From Terfezia claveryi (taxonomy: Eukaryota > Ascomycota > Pezizomycetes > Pezizales > Pezizaceae): a DNA stretch of 64,000 nucleotides. Position numbers and translations under genes: made by a program. Under the pieces are notes generated by a model. That model ran no database searches, was not told the origin of the DNA, and saw nothing but the letters and a program-made list of their open reading frames with translations. Within the stretch, counting starts at the first letter, position 1, and each line of letters begins with the position of its first letter. This document shows positions 52,714 to 64,000 of this stretch, in pieces. The stretch is taken from the NCBI GenBank assembly GCA_015179025.1, contig WHUX01000091.1:1-64000 (forward strand), read 5' to 3'.

Positions 52714-55498
52714 CTAATTTCTTCCTCTTAATGTATCACTGTCCCCATCGTCATACTCTTCATCGTCTTCATCTTGTCCTATAGCAACAACCTTCTCCCC
52801 TGGCCTTAGAGGGCTGAACTCGGTGACCTCTTCTATTTCTTCCTCCTCCTCTTCTTCCTCTATTATACCACCCCCAGTTCTACTCCTATCACTATTTCTA
52901 CTTGAACTAGTGTCCCTTCTCCTGCCCCCTAATCCTAACCGCCCACCAAAAACATTTTGGTCGGAGGGTCCATTAGCCGAAGTTGGAGCCAAGAGTAGTG
53001 GCCCTTTCAGTGGAGTTCGCTTTCTCCGTGCATACTGCGGTGTTCCTCCGAATATTGCACCTTCATTATAACCGCCACCACGAACAACACGAATGCTGCT
53101 AGGAAAGGCTCCATGAGTAGGCGTGGAAGGGTGAATCTTGAGTGAGCCCCGTGGCGACCGTGGCGTCTTGATGCTCGTTATCGAGGCTGAAGAAGTCGAT
53201 GACGCCTTCGAGTGAGATTTATTATGGAATGATCTGATGGAGGATACAGAGGATGATGTACTATTTCGACCTCCTAGACCTCTGCCTGATGATCGCCGAT
53301 AGGAGGAGTGTGGTGTTAGCGGCTGTGGGGAGAGAGAATTCCGCTTTGGCGGTGGGGTACTGCGAGAGTTTGGTGTATTAAGATTAAATCCTGGTTCTGG
53401 TCTATTATTCGGCTGTGATGGTTGTCCCTTGTCACTGTGCTTACTCTTGGTATCACGGCCCTGAGACCTAGTCTCCGGTCGAAAGACAAATCCTTTATGG
53501 CTCGAACTAGAAGTCTGGATAGTGCTGGGAGCTTTTGTACCGGGAGATGTTGCACGCTTTGCCGAGTCGAGAAACCAATGTTTTAACGACGCAAGTTGTG
53601 CTATTATGACTTGTTTGCGCGTCCGTCTTTGAATCTGGAGACCAGGAGTCTGTGTGAGATCCGGAGATGACATGATTTGACGCTCCGGATGCTGGGGTGG
53701 CTTTAGATACGGCGAATAATCTTTCTCTATAGGGGGAGGAGGCACAGGAGAAGGGGGCGTGATAGGCCTTGGGGATGTCACAAGTTGGCGACCAGGAAGT
53801 AACAGCACAGCTGATTTGAAGACCACTATTAGCTGTTAAAAGACTAACAACTACACAAGGGCTGGGTAACATACGATTCTCAAGATTCTGATCCCCTTCA
53901 GGTATAGGGGGAGGGAGTGATGCGAGGTCTAAGTTAGATGCTAAACTTATTCTCCGGCTCTCTGCCCTCCTCCTCTGCCTCCTGAGTTCCTTCCGTTGCT
54001 CCTTTTCTATCAATATATTCCACCATCCAGCTAGCGAGTCACACCTTTGTGCGAGCACATTTTCAATGACCGTATCGATATTGACACCTGCAGATTTCAT
54101 GCGGAGTAAAGTATCTCGCTCAAGCTTTGTAGAGAAAGGAGAGCTCGGTTTGACAGCGAGTATATCTTGTTGAGGAGGACCCCACTCTGCAAGAAATGGA
54201 TGAACAAGAAGTTCATCTAGAGTTGGTCGCAGGGTAGGCTTCTTGTTCAACAGTGACTTGAGTAATGATATTGCCTCTACTGTGTGTCAGTTGACTGTGA
54301 GATCAAGCAGGATCAGAACACAGACCAATGTGTAAATTGGTCGCAGGTGTACATACCGTTGGCTAAGTCATCTGGGTATCTTGGCTCCTCCTCTAATATC
54401 TTGCGTTTCGTTTCGCTCTCCTCGTCTTCATCGAAGGGCAATTCACCGCGTAATAAAGCATATAATATAACACCAAGTGACCATACGTCCACAGCTAATT
54501 CTGGTTAGCATTGTCTAACATGAGACAATCTACTGGTGGCTTGTTCTTACCGTGTGCCATATACTTCTCCCCCTTCAACATCTCGGGAGCAGAGTAGCAC
54601 ACCGTTCCGCAAAAAGTCTGCAAAAGCTTTTGTCTTTCATATTCTCGAGTGAAACCGAAATCAACAAGTTTAACCTATGGGGTAGGGCCAAAAAAGTCAG
54701 CCTCTTGAGCTCTTGTGTCTGAATAACTCCACGGATGCGGAGGACTCCACCGCCAGGATGCCAGTTTCTCGGTAATTCTATACATTCTCATGTTTATCCA
54801 ACAATATATTCTCCAGTTTGAGGTCCCTATGCACGCAAGATTTCTGGTGGACATATGCAACGGCACCACATAGCTGTGCGAAGATCTTCCGGGTCTTCTC
54901 CAATGGCAAACGCCCATTTTTAATAAGATGATTATAGAGTTCGTCCCCTGCTAGAATTAGTATTCAATTCCTAACCCGCTCTAGGTGTGTGAATACCTGG
55001 ACAGTATTCCAAGACAAGCCAGACCAAATTTTCTGTCACGATAACTTCATAGAGGCGTGCGATATGGGGGTGTATCAGCTGTCTGTGGTGGTGAATTTCC
55101 CTCGCAAGGTTTGCATCATTTTTCTGTGCCGACTTCAACACTACCTATATGCAGCACCCATGAAACATTTAGCACGTCTATAATCTCCATATTCTGATTA
55201 CCTGCTACTCGAATCGCAACGTATGGCACAAGAATGAAGTACCTTCGTCCCATTTGTGAGTTTATGTGTAGCCAGATAAACTTTCCCAAAGCTCCCCTTC
55301 CCCACTAGCTTCCCCAGCGTGTAGTTCCCCACAGAGCTGAGTTCAGTTGAAGAAAACTCCCTATTAAATTTGTATTGCCATCAGCTCCTGCCCAGGTTTA
55401 TTCCTTCGTCTCAGACATGATTGTAACTTTCGCTATCATCTATTCAACTTGCATTTCGGCCGGCACCGGTGAATTGATAACATACGTGAGAAGTTCAT
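52714..55498 (-). CDS. CAMK-type Ser/Thr protein kinase, Kin4/Ppk1-like
   Basis: Seven exons are placed on the minus strand: 55360-55243, 55144-54997, 54947-54784, 54674-54551, 54494-54357, 54279-53875 and 53825-52714. Introns are GT..AG of 49-109 bp. About 735 residues run in frame. Kinase marks: GKGSFGKVYLA, the VVLKSA Lys, HRDLKLENILL, VDFGF (DFG), CGTVCYSAPEML (APE) and DVWSLGV. After the catalytic domain comes CDSLAGWWNILIEKEQRKEL, then a long Ser/Pro/Arg-rich tail with an acidic Glu run (IEEEEEEEEIEE). The first exon is not resolved: exon 2 begins with the last base of a codon. The ATG at 55498 fits only with a poor donor (GTTATC at 55481). Kin4-type kinases act in spindle-position or septum control; that role is inferred from the family. 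Confidence 0.85.
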
Positions 55499-57059
55499 TG
55501 TAAGAGTTGACAAGCTATAGGGCACAGCACGGTGTCAGCAAGGGCGTTGCCCGTAAATTTTCAAAGATTAGTACGAGAGCAGCAAAGATTGTAGTCTGGT
55601 TGCAATCACATCATCCAGCGGCGTCAGTCAGGCATGCCGTGCCTCCTCCAATGTTTCGCCTAGGGAAAATTGAAGGAAAAAAAAGTACACAACTGACCTT
55701 CGCCCTTTGCTTCTGCAATTCGGCTCTCGACTTGTTGACAGCAGCCATACTTATAGCCGATAACCCGATACCTCAAGACAGCTCTCTTGTACTGACTTCT
55801 CCGGATGAACCCACTGTAGCTGTGGTCTGACGGTCGGTATCGCGGTTTGTTTTGCAGAAGCGACTTTATCTAGCATGTATGCTACGAGTTTTCGGGGGAG
55901 ATTAAACTATAAGGCTGAATTTGAGCGAAGAGGAGAGGCACACAAAGCTCGGACCTAGAATCGCATGTAGGCACTACGTAAATCTGGTGAACCAGATGTT
56001 TTCGGAGAGGCTGAGAAGGGCTGGAATGTAAAAGGAGAATGGACTTGTTTTCTAGAAGAATGTAGAGAGAATAATCCCTGAACCGTGACCTTCTGATCCC
56101 GAGACTAACGCCCCCAACAGCAGGCGTGCACACGATCGTCAACGGCTGAGCCTGAGACGAGGTGAAACGGAACGAGATATCGGTACTAAAGTAAATATGA
56201 GCTACACTGGCGGACCATCAGATGGTCGCCACGACAGGCGAATTGAACGGTTCAGCGCGCGAGGGGGGGATGCATGTGTTGGTAGCTCAAGCCACGGCCG
56301 AGCCGAATGAAAGTACAGTACAGTACAGTACCGGTGCCAAGAGCATGCCGGTGCTGCGGACAGAATTATGCAGCCACAGGTACGCAACCCAACTACCTAT
56401 GTATATTCATCATTCACTTTTACAAGTGGTTCTTCACAAGTGGCATGCATGCTGACAACAGTTGTTTCAGCTTGGCCACCCAGGTTTGATGATTCAGAAG
56501 AGCTATGGAGCATTTTAGGCGTGGTGTAATAACTATGGATTCATATCAAGTTAAAGTTTCCGTGGAGAGTATCCCATTCCTCCGACGTTAGTGTGGATTA
56601 ACTTATTAATGTGCCCCTTAAACAACGATATCAATGCAAAAGCCGTTGAGTGTGGACATACTGGAGACAGCACAAGTCTCACACGAGACTGATCATGGTT
56701 AAGTTCCCTTGCCGTGCAATAAAAATCAGGACATAAGTAACATTAAAATCAGTACACAACGCATGTATACATTTGTATATAACCTTGCTCATATCTAACG
56801 AAGAGATTAGACGAGGGTATCCCGGCGAGAACACGCCGTAGGACTGTGTATCATTGGGTATATTGTTCCCGTCCAGCTCACCCATGAAGGCTGGGTCTGC
56901 TCCCCATTGTGAGGCAACTTGAATGCCATATGGCTCGAAGGTATGTAAATAAATGACTTGAATCACATTTGACGCCAAGAAAATGATAGGTTTTAAGATG
57001 CTAACCCAATTAGTCTCACGGTCGATGCACAAAATCCGCATTCGGAAGTAGTTACTGGG
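55499..57059. other. gene-poor region
   Basis: Upstream of the kinase gene. A core TAGTCTGGTT (55592-55601, minus copy) has no direct-repeat flanks. The ORF at 56679-57041 (minus) is not recognised. Confidence 0.5.
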
Positions 57060-57082
57060 GATTGAAGCCAGACTAGATTGAA
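57060..57082 (+). mobile_element. ultra-short insertion, 7-bp perfect duplication
   Basis: GATTGAA (57060-57066) recurs exactly at 57076-57082. Insert is GCCAGACTA (57067-57075), 9 bp, the shortest convincing copy. Confidence 0.7.
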
Positions 57083-58266
57083 CGAACGTTCACCGCGAAC
57101 TGTAACTAACACGACTCTCATCCGTTACAGGTTCTCCGACGTGGTAATTCACCACATGTTCGAGCCCTCATTTGGGGTGCATAAAATCTTACTATAATGC
57201 TGAGATTGCAACCCTCTAACCGAATGAAAATGAAGCGAGGGGCCTCATTTCGGGAGAGTACTCTAAAGCAATAACTGCGCTCTAGGCCCCGGATCGAGAT
57301 CCTCGGTGACGTGGGCTAAGTAGTTTTTGTCTAAATGCCCATAACATTAGCGGCTATAATGCCACCTACACGTACAGTAGTTTCTTAGTGAGGCCAGTAT
57401 ATATGTAGAGTATTCTATCTGTAATTTACTCTAATTCTAATGCTGTCAACTAAAGTAGTACCTACCTAGGTACAGGTACAGCGGCAGACTATAGCAATGC
57501 ATGCAGCTTGCCGCCAGCGGATTGTTCAACCAATGAATTCTGGTCATCGAGCTGCATGCACATCATTTTATAGCTGTATCGATTAGAAAGCTCCCTAGGG
57601 CTTAAGACACTGTTGGAGGTTAGACAGGGCACCATCCGCCTGGGAATCGTTCGTCATGAGCCCGGTGCCGGTACCACCAGTTAGTCTGGTTACAGTTAAA
57701 TAGGTACCTTACCAGGTACCGCATCCACTGGTGTATAACGATCCTTGTCAGTTTAAAGACATAGGTCGAGCTTATGCAGTAAAGGTGATAAAATGTAACA
57801 CGCTCACCTGAGGTATAACGGTCCCTGTCAGGTGTATTATCTTTAAACTGACAAGGTTCGCCGGTGAATGCGGTCCTGGCAATGTCAGTGTTGAGAAGCG
57901 AATGGAGGTGGGAGCTAGGAGAGACATCTAGTATGGGAGAGCGTTGTATCGCAGGGAGGGCGTTGTATCCTAAATATGCTCCATAAAGCTGGTGGCTTTT
58001 CGATGGAGCTGTTACTCCCAATGGCATTTTCAAACAATACAATTACTCTACATCGGCGTATGCATGCAGATTGGCTGGCCTAAGTATTTGCATAAAATGC
58101 ATATTACTCAGTGGCTGTGCAGACCGTTGACATTGCAAGCTGTTCGGCATAAGGAAGTAGCAGGACCCCCTATTGGCCTCACCTCCGGAAGCTCCTTGCT
58201 CCTAACCACCTCTCCACAACCGTCATTCATTCTCTCACCCCACCACCCGGCTCAGATTCCCCCGAC
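57083..58266. other. gene-poor region before END3
   Basis: It holds another core copy (TAGTCTGGTT, 57682-57691) flanked by CCAGTTA/ACAGTTA, and an inverted repeat at 57743-57856. Sequence after about 58100 is the END3 promoter and 5' UTR. Confidence 0.5.
57743..57856. repeat. 17-bp perfect inverted repeat with 80-bp loop
   Basis: CCTTGTCAGTTTAAAGA (57743-57759) is the inverse of 57840-57856. A phrase 'gtataacggtccctgtcagg' near the right arm repeats the left arm's lead-in, as in a small MITE-like fold. Confidence 0.75.
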
Positions 58267-59684
58267 ATGTCCAAACAAATAACCCAGGAGGAGATTGAAA
58301 AGTACTGGGAAATCTTCTGCACCCTTTCCGGTGGAGGATCCCATCTGAGCGGTGACCAGGCAGCACGGGTGCTCAAGAATTCCAACCTCCGAGATGATCA
58401 ACTTTCTACAGTGTGGGACCTTGCGGATATCGACACCGATGGGTCGCTGGACTTTGAGGAGTTTTGCGTTGCTATGAGGTTGACGTTCGACTTGGTCAAT
58501 GGGGTAAGCTACCCAGTGCTTGAGGAAGGAGCACGGTTAGGCTGACACGGGATTGACACGGGGTGGGGTGTAGGTGTACAAAGAGCTACCGAGCCGACTA
58601 CCAAGCTACCTTGTGCCCGAGAGCAAGGCACATCTTGTGGACGCCAACCAGGCACTAAACAACACTGCACCGCAAATCGAAAAGGCTCCGGAGCTCGACG
58701 ATGACACCCCTGGTTTGAAGGATGGATTCGACTGGTACATGTCACCGTCGGATAAGGATAGATACGATAAGATATACAGTGCCAATGCCGATGGTCACGG
58801 GCAATTGTCATGTAGGCATTGAGCGATGCACGTTCAGACGTCAAGTGCTAATGCTAGGTCTCACATTCCAGTCTACGCCCTCGAAGACCTCTACGCCTCC
58901 CTTGATGTACCCGACACAGAAATTCAGAAGGCTTGGAAGTTGGTCAATCCCAAGAATGGGCCTACCATTGGGAAGGATCAAGCCTTTGCTTTCTTGCACG
59001 TTTTGAACAACCGACATGAAGGATATAGAATCAAGTGGACAGTCCCGGCGTCACTACGAGCAACATTTGAGAAGAACCAGATTGACTACAATGTTTCCAA
59101 TGTCCGAAGTTTGAGGGCGAGGGATAACGATGATGGGGTCCCAACTTTCAGTTCAAAGAAGGAAGAATTTGGGGAGAGCTACCTCACAAGACTAGGGATC
59201 GGCGGGAGGGGAGGCTACACGCCCTCTGGTATTACCCCACTATTTTTTCTCAATATAACAAATTAGGTGGGCTTATATATCTTTATGGGCAGGCACCGAT
59301 TTCAATTCGTCAAAAGACCAAGACTGGGAAGAGGTCCGCCTTAAGCGGCAACTCGCCGACCTCGAGAAGAAAATTGAAGAAACAGAAGCCGCTGCAGCAT
59401 CACGGCGAGACCGGTCAAAACACGGGGCTACTGGGGCTAGTAAACAGGCACTGGTGAAGCGGGAACTGGAGCAGATGCTCGAGTATAAGCGTCAGCAGTT
59501 GCGGGAACTTGATGATATCGCCAGAGAAAGCGGGAAGGCCAGTGGCGCGAGCTTGGGCAGCTTAAGAGAGGACTTGGATATGGTGCGGCAGCAGGTGGAT
59601 GCGCTGGAGAGTCATTTACGAGGCCGAGAAGAGGTGCTGGCGACAGTAAAGGCGGAGATTGAGCATGAGAAGGCTAGTAGGTAA
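58267..59684 (+). CDS. END3: actin cytoskeleton-regulatory complex / endocytosis protein End3
   Basis: The model joins 58267-58503, 58574-58811, 58872-59228 and 59293-59684, giving 407 aa. The first EH domain spans residues ~10-100 with EF-hand-like loop [13 protein letters not shown] (Asp, Asp, Asp, Ser, Asp, Glu ligands) and [14 protein letters not shown]. It is followed by [22 protein letters not shown], and a second EH-like segment with [31 protein letters not shown] and [17 protein letters not shown] are typical End3 text. The C-terminal ~130 residues are coiled coil ([38 protein letters not shown]). End3 forms the Pan1/End3/Sla1 endocytic coat complex at actin patches. Length and order match fungal End3. 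Confidence 0.95.
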
Positions 59685-59909
59685 ATTTACTGGCGTGATT
59701 TTTTTGGGTGTGTAATACTTTTTATCTTTTGAGTGGTAATCACATAAATACTTTCCGATGCACTTCGTTACATAAATATATGCAGCTGCATGACTCTGTA
59801 TTACATATACACTTGATACTTTGGTACGGAGTAGCTCTCCATAAACAAAGCAAACAACGCGACAGAGCTTTGTCCACGCTCACTTTATAATCACAAAACA
59901 CCCGCAACC

Positions 59910-62900
59910 ATGAACACACTCTTCCTCGATGCCATCTTCCCCGACCCCCACGACTCCTCGACCCTATCCACCTCAAAAGCCCAAGCCGGTTTCACCACCG
60001 GCAACCCCTTCGCCCTTCCCTCCCTCTACCCTCCCTCCATCCTCGGCAACTCTACCTGGCCCAGCCCGCGAGAAGCCAATATCTTTGATGTGGTGGATCA
60101 CAAAGGTTGTGTTACCTATGGGCATCACCAGCACATAGTGAAAAAGCAGCGACTGACATATCAGCAAGACTCGGTTAAATTTGCTCCAAAGACGGCCGAG
60201 GAGGGTGATGGAGGGGATTCGTTGTTGACGACGCTGGATGCAGGAATGAAGGGGGGTGCTGCCCGTGGAGGTGGGGTGGGGGCTCGGGTTTCGTTGTTTA
60301 GTTTGCCGGAGGAGTTTAGGAGTGGTGTTGGTGATATGTGGGGGGTGAACCACCTCACGGTGGGGGGTGAGAAGATTGGGGGGGAGGCTGTAGGGGGAAG
60401 TGACGCTGGACCGGAGGGTGGGCATGAAGGTACGGAGGTTTCGGAGGAGGATATATCGGAAGTTGGGGTTGGGGGGGTGGGTGACAATGGGTATGGATTA
60501 TGGCTAGACCCGAGCGTCGCTATACCGCTGGAGAAGGTAGTCATGCCCATCCATGCCTACAGTGCTGCAACTGGGTCTTCACGGATATGGAATGGGGTGC
60601 TGACATGAGGGTCAGCCTAGGTATCATACATGGGACTCATTTCTCCTCCTTGACGGCAATACACCCACGAATCCCTACCTGACAGAAGCTGGATCCCATG
60701 TCTTTGATGCCGTGTTAGAGTTACATCAGAACGATACATGGTCACCCCGGGAGGCAGGGACGGTCGTGAGGGGGGACGTATTTCTCACCGTAAGTTCCCT
60801 TGTATAGTTTACTATACAGGTAGACGGGTGAAGGTCGGGTCAGACTGACTGATACTCTAGAGTAGTGCCTCCTACACCTAGGTCTTGGAAGAAGCTCCGT
60901 TCTCTTCCAGTACAATAAAGCAAAACACACCTTCATACCAGTGAAGGAAGGTTTACGCCTCTCTGGTTTCTCCGTGGGGTCATTATCTAGGTACGCATAT
61001 TTGGTCTTTCTCTACGCAATGGCAAAACTAATGAACAAACCCCCCTATAGTGTAATCAAGCTCTTCACGCAATCCGGCAAAAACATGAAAGCGCTACAGC
61101 GCTTCTCATCTCGAGTCTACAAAGAATTCTCCCCTACGCCTACCCGCGTTGCTCTAGCGGAATGTACCACCACCGTCCTCACCGCGCTGCAAACCCGTCT
61201 CTCAATCCCCACATCGTCAATCTCAAGTATCATACACCTAGAATCGGTTTTCCGCGAGCCAGCTCTTATTTTGCAGACTCTCTACCGCATTATCCTCGAA
61301 GTCAAGGGTGTCAAGGACGATACAATGCTCCTTTCGAAGTTATTCAATATCATCCAGCAGCAGCAATTCACGGGGGGGAGTAGTTGGCTACGCCCTATCC
61401 TCATGGAAATCCTACGGAGAGTTTCCTGTGCGTGGTTGGAGGTCGTGGAGCAGTGGATTGGACTCCGAGGAACTCTAGGTATGGGACTCGAAGGGGAATG
61501 GGAAACTCGAAAAGGCTTTTTTATCAAGGTTGCTTGGGAGGAGGAGGTCGATGAGTGGGGGAGGGAGCGGAAGGAGTTGAGATATGTTTTTGATGAAACC
61601 CATGTGCCAGGTTTTTTAACGAAAGAAGACGCAGAAATGGTGTTTGAGTGTGGAAAGAGTTTGAGGATTTTGAATAAATTCCACCCGGGGCATCCATTGT
61701 CCCAGCCAGGGACGGTAGTGAGCCAGGAGGAAATGCCGGGGTTGGAGTGGAAGTTCTCGTGGGAGGATTTGGAGGGCATACATGAGCGGGTGAGGAGGTA
61801 TGAGAGTAGGCTGAGGAAGGCGATTGCTATGTATACGGAGACTGGAAGGAATGCCGGTACTGCGACGAACATGGCCGTCTTGACTCCGTCTCCTACCGCT
61901 AATCTCGGCACCACAGCCGCCGCCGCCATCCCGACTCCTATGGAAAACCCACCGTCGCCTCCTCTATCTTCGCCTGCTAGCCATACTATGACACTCACTC
62001 CCATAGAACAATCCGCATCTCAACCTCTTTCACTCCCAATCGACGTCTTCACTCCCGTGGAACAATCCCCCACCCCCGCCCCACCACATCTACCCACCAG
62101 CACCCCCCTTGACTCTGACATCTTCACCAAATCCGCTACCGAGCTCGCCGCCTACCTTACCTCCATTTCTAGCCTCATGTCCTCCCCCTCCCCTCCCTCG
62201 ACATCCCCCACCATCACAATCCCCTTCACCACATCACCATGCACACCCACACAACCGCCACCCCCTCTTCATCCGATTACCTCACCACCTTCGCCCCAAA
62301 CCTCTACATAACCCCCCTCCTCTCCTTTAGCCAGATCTTCACCTCGCAATCCCGCCTTGTGAATTCTGCGTGTCTAAGAATTTTTTTCGCTGAGCACGAG
62401 TTAAGACATCATTTTGACCTCCTGTATCGGTTTTTGTTGTTGGGGGATGGCATGTTTGCGTCTAGAGTCAGCTATGCGCTGTTTAGTGATGAGGATGAAG
62501 AATCTTGTCACGGCACGGAAAGAAGGGAGGGGGAGGTGAGGGCGGGTGGTCGGATGGGTTTACATGTTTCTAGCCGTGAATCCTGGCCGCCAGCAAGCTC
62601 AGAATTAAGATTAGCCCTGAAGGGGCTGCTGAGCGAGGCCTATTGGGGGGACGATAGTACCGGCGGAGGAGCAGATACTGCTACAGACCCGTATGCCGGG
62701 GCATCCTCGGATCTCCCAGGGGCGCTATCTTTCGCAATCAGGGAGCTGTCTGAGGAAGAATACGTCTCTGTCATGGATCCCCACAAACTCTCGGCCTTGG
62801 ACTTCCTCAAGATTAACTATACCCCCCCCGGCCCCCTCGGGGAAGTGATTACCGTAACGGCTTTGTACAAGTATGATCGGGTCTTTAAGTTCCTCCTGAG

Positions 62901-63560
62901 GCTGGTCAGGATGCGCTTCGTTGTTGACCAGCTCTGGCGTGACGCTTCCCACCCCCGGAGGCGCGAACGGAGGGGGCGGATGTCGAAGAAAGAGATGTTC
63001 GAGACGAAGTTCCGCGTCGGAGCAAGACAGTTTGTAACATCCCTTGCAGCGTATATCTGGGACGTTGCGATTGGCGCTACATGGCGCGGCTTTGGAAGCC
63101 GTCTCGGCGATATACAAGCCGCGCTCGAGGTCGAAGCCCGGGGGGGTTCGCCTGGTGGGAAAGGTGCACTAAGTCTGTGCTTGAGCCTGTCGGGCCTTGC
63201 GGCCGCGCATGCGAAGGTCCTGGATAGAATGATGTTTCTAGCGTTCTTGCGTCGGAGGCAGCAGCCGGTGATGAATGTTATCGAGGAAATTCTTGGGCTG
63301 GTACTGGAGTTTGCGAAAGGGGTTGTGGGGGAAGAGGGTATTGTGGAGGACATGTATTATAGGTTCAAGAAGAAGGTCAAGATGTTTGGGAATGTGGTGA
63401 GGGTATTGAGTGAGAGTAGGGGTTATGGGGATAGGAGGGTGGGGGGGGTTGAGGATACGAGGTTGGGGGCGGGGAGGGGGGGGAAGGTGTGGGTGCGGGG
63501 GAAGGAGCGGTGTTTGCAAATTTGTTGGTGAGGTTGGAGATGAATGATTGTTGGAAGTGA
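59910..63560 (+). CDS. gamma-tubulin complex component of the GCP5/6 (Spc97/98) family, two apparent frameshifts
   Basis: Exons 59910-60536, 60616-60789, 60866-60990 and 61051 onward have matching phases. Text fits GCP N-terminal grip and C-terminal GRIP2: YHTWDSFLLLDGNTPTNPYL, VLELHQNDTWSPREAGTVVR, GLRLSGFSVGSL, LFNIIQQQQF, and WEEEVDEWGRE with LRYVFDETHVP. Later come QSRLVNSACLRIFFAEHELR, DLLYRFLLLGDGMFASRVS, LSALDFLKINYTPPGPLGEV, ALYKYDRVFKFLLRLVRM, and VEARGGSPGGKGALSLCLSL. The frame changes at about 62150-62310 and about 63440-63495, each by one missing base in C- or G-runs, with no splice signal. The typical end (FANLLVRLEMNDCW) is reached only in the third frame, stopping at 63558-63560. 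The protein would nucleate microtubules at the spindle pole. Whether it is truly broken is open. Confidence 0.85.
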
Positions 63561-64000
63561 TTGTTGGGTTTTGGGTTTGGGATTGGATTCTGAGGTTTGG
63601 ATTTTGTATAAGCAGAGATACCATTGTTGCTGTTCTTTGAATATTAAATGTAACGTTACTTATGTGTAATTCACCTTAGAGTGGATAAACAATACAGGAG
63701 TTCACAGTTTTGGACAGGGAAATAGTGAACTTGGGGTATATTTTCTTAGTAAATCGTACTTCTACAGTATAATTGGTAATGCCAATGCATGTTTAATCTC
63801 CGCATATATTTTACACGTAAAATGGAAAAAACTTGAAAAAAGGAAAACCCTCCATATTCCCTCTATTAAAAAAAAACTGGACCCCGAATTGAAAAGAAAA
63901 AAAAAAGAAAAAAAAAAAAAAAGGGAAAAAGATACAGCATATTCTGGCATCCTCCCCCTCCTCCCTACCTGCCGGCCACTACCCCACACATCTACCTCCT
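63561..64000. other. no gene seen at the right edge
   Basis: 3' region of the GCP gene. A-rich runs (63868-63877, 63893-63921) and pyrimidine-rich sequence at the edge. A minus-strand ORF here (63762-63989) is low complexity. Confidence 0.5.

Noticed and set aside
55592..55601. Minus-strand core upstream of the kinase as an insertion
   Set aside because: Flanks are inverted (GATTG..CAATC), not direct; insertion not shown.
56679..57041. 120-codon minus ORF
   Set aside because: No domain or recognisable text, in gene-poor sequence; likely chance.

Overview
The window is from a filamentous ascomycete (Pezizomycotina). Its real genes are eukaryotic, with short GT..AG introns of mostly 49-132 bp. 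They include a fungus-specific CFEM surface protein and homologues of yeast END3, PUP3, COQ10, UBX4 and SFK1. The left half is full of transposon copies broken almost only by C-to-T type nonsense changes, as expected after repeat-induced point mutation (RIP). A genus cannot be assigned from this sequence alone; a repeat-rich lineage such as Pezizales is only a guess.

Layout. 1-6.1 kb: a young Ty1/copia element on the minus strand (526-bp LTRs, CCTAC target duplication). 6.1-18.6 kb: a TE graveyard with an unidentified coding relic, ~450-bp direct repeats, a decayed gag, a Plavaka/KDZ-like transposase relic, and several mini- and microsatellites. 18.65-20.07 kb: a three-exon gene whose first intron is swollen by TE-derived sequence. 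22.6-33.3 kb: a gene island (CFEM protein, UBX/TUG protein, proteasome beta-3, COQ10, a Sfk1/DRAM-like membrane protein, a tRNA-Lys relic, an Arg/Ser-rich fungal protein). 35.24-44.88 kb: a Fot1/pogo DNA transposon with 35-bp TIRs and TA duplications. A 7.65-kb composite LTR retrotransposon with a TTATT duplication sits inside it. 46-64 kb: an MFS drug-efflux-type transporter, a Kin4-like CAMK kinase, End3, and a GCP5/6-like gamma-tubulin-complex gene, separated by long gene-poor stretches.

Two findings stand out. (1) A family of ultra-short insertions is scattered through the window on both strands. Each is about 9-31 bp, ends in a core AACCAGACTA, and is flanked by 7-13-bp direct repeats. 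In two broken transposase ORFs, removing the insert plus one repeat copy restores the reading frame exactly. (2) The composite LTR element contains a circularly permuted chromodomain Ty3/gypsy element (gag-C, pol, single LTR, gag-N). It is spliced into the R region of the 5' LTR of a small non-autonomous element. The R segment (89 bp) is duplicated at the junctions and one 5-bp target duplication flanks the whole, so it looks like frozen intermolecular strand transfer during reverse transcription.

The gypsy element also has a textbook -1 frameshift site (GGGAAAC, 5-nt spacer, 8-bp stem) at its gag stop, and LTR/PBS complementarity suggesting Tf1-type self-priming.

The host genes are unrelated housekeeping and surface functions: proteasome, ubiquitin/Cdc48 adaptor, ubiquinone transport, endocytosis, spindle-pole microtubule nucleation and drug efflux. 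No metabolic cluster or operon-like unit is visible.
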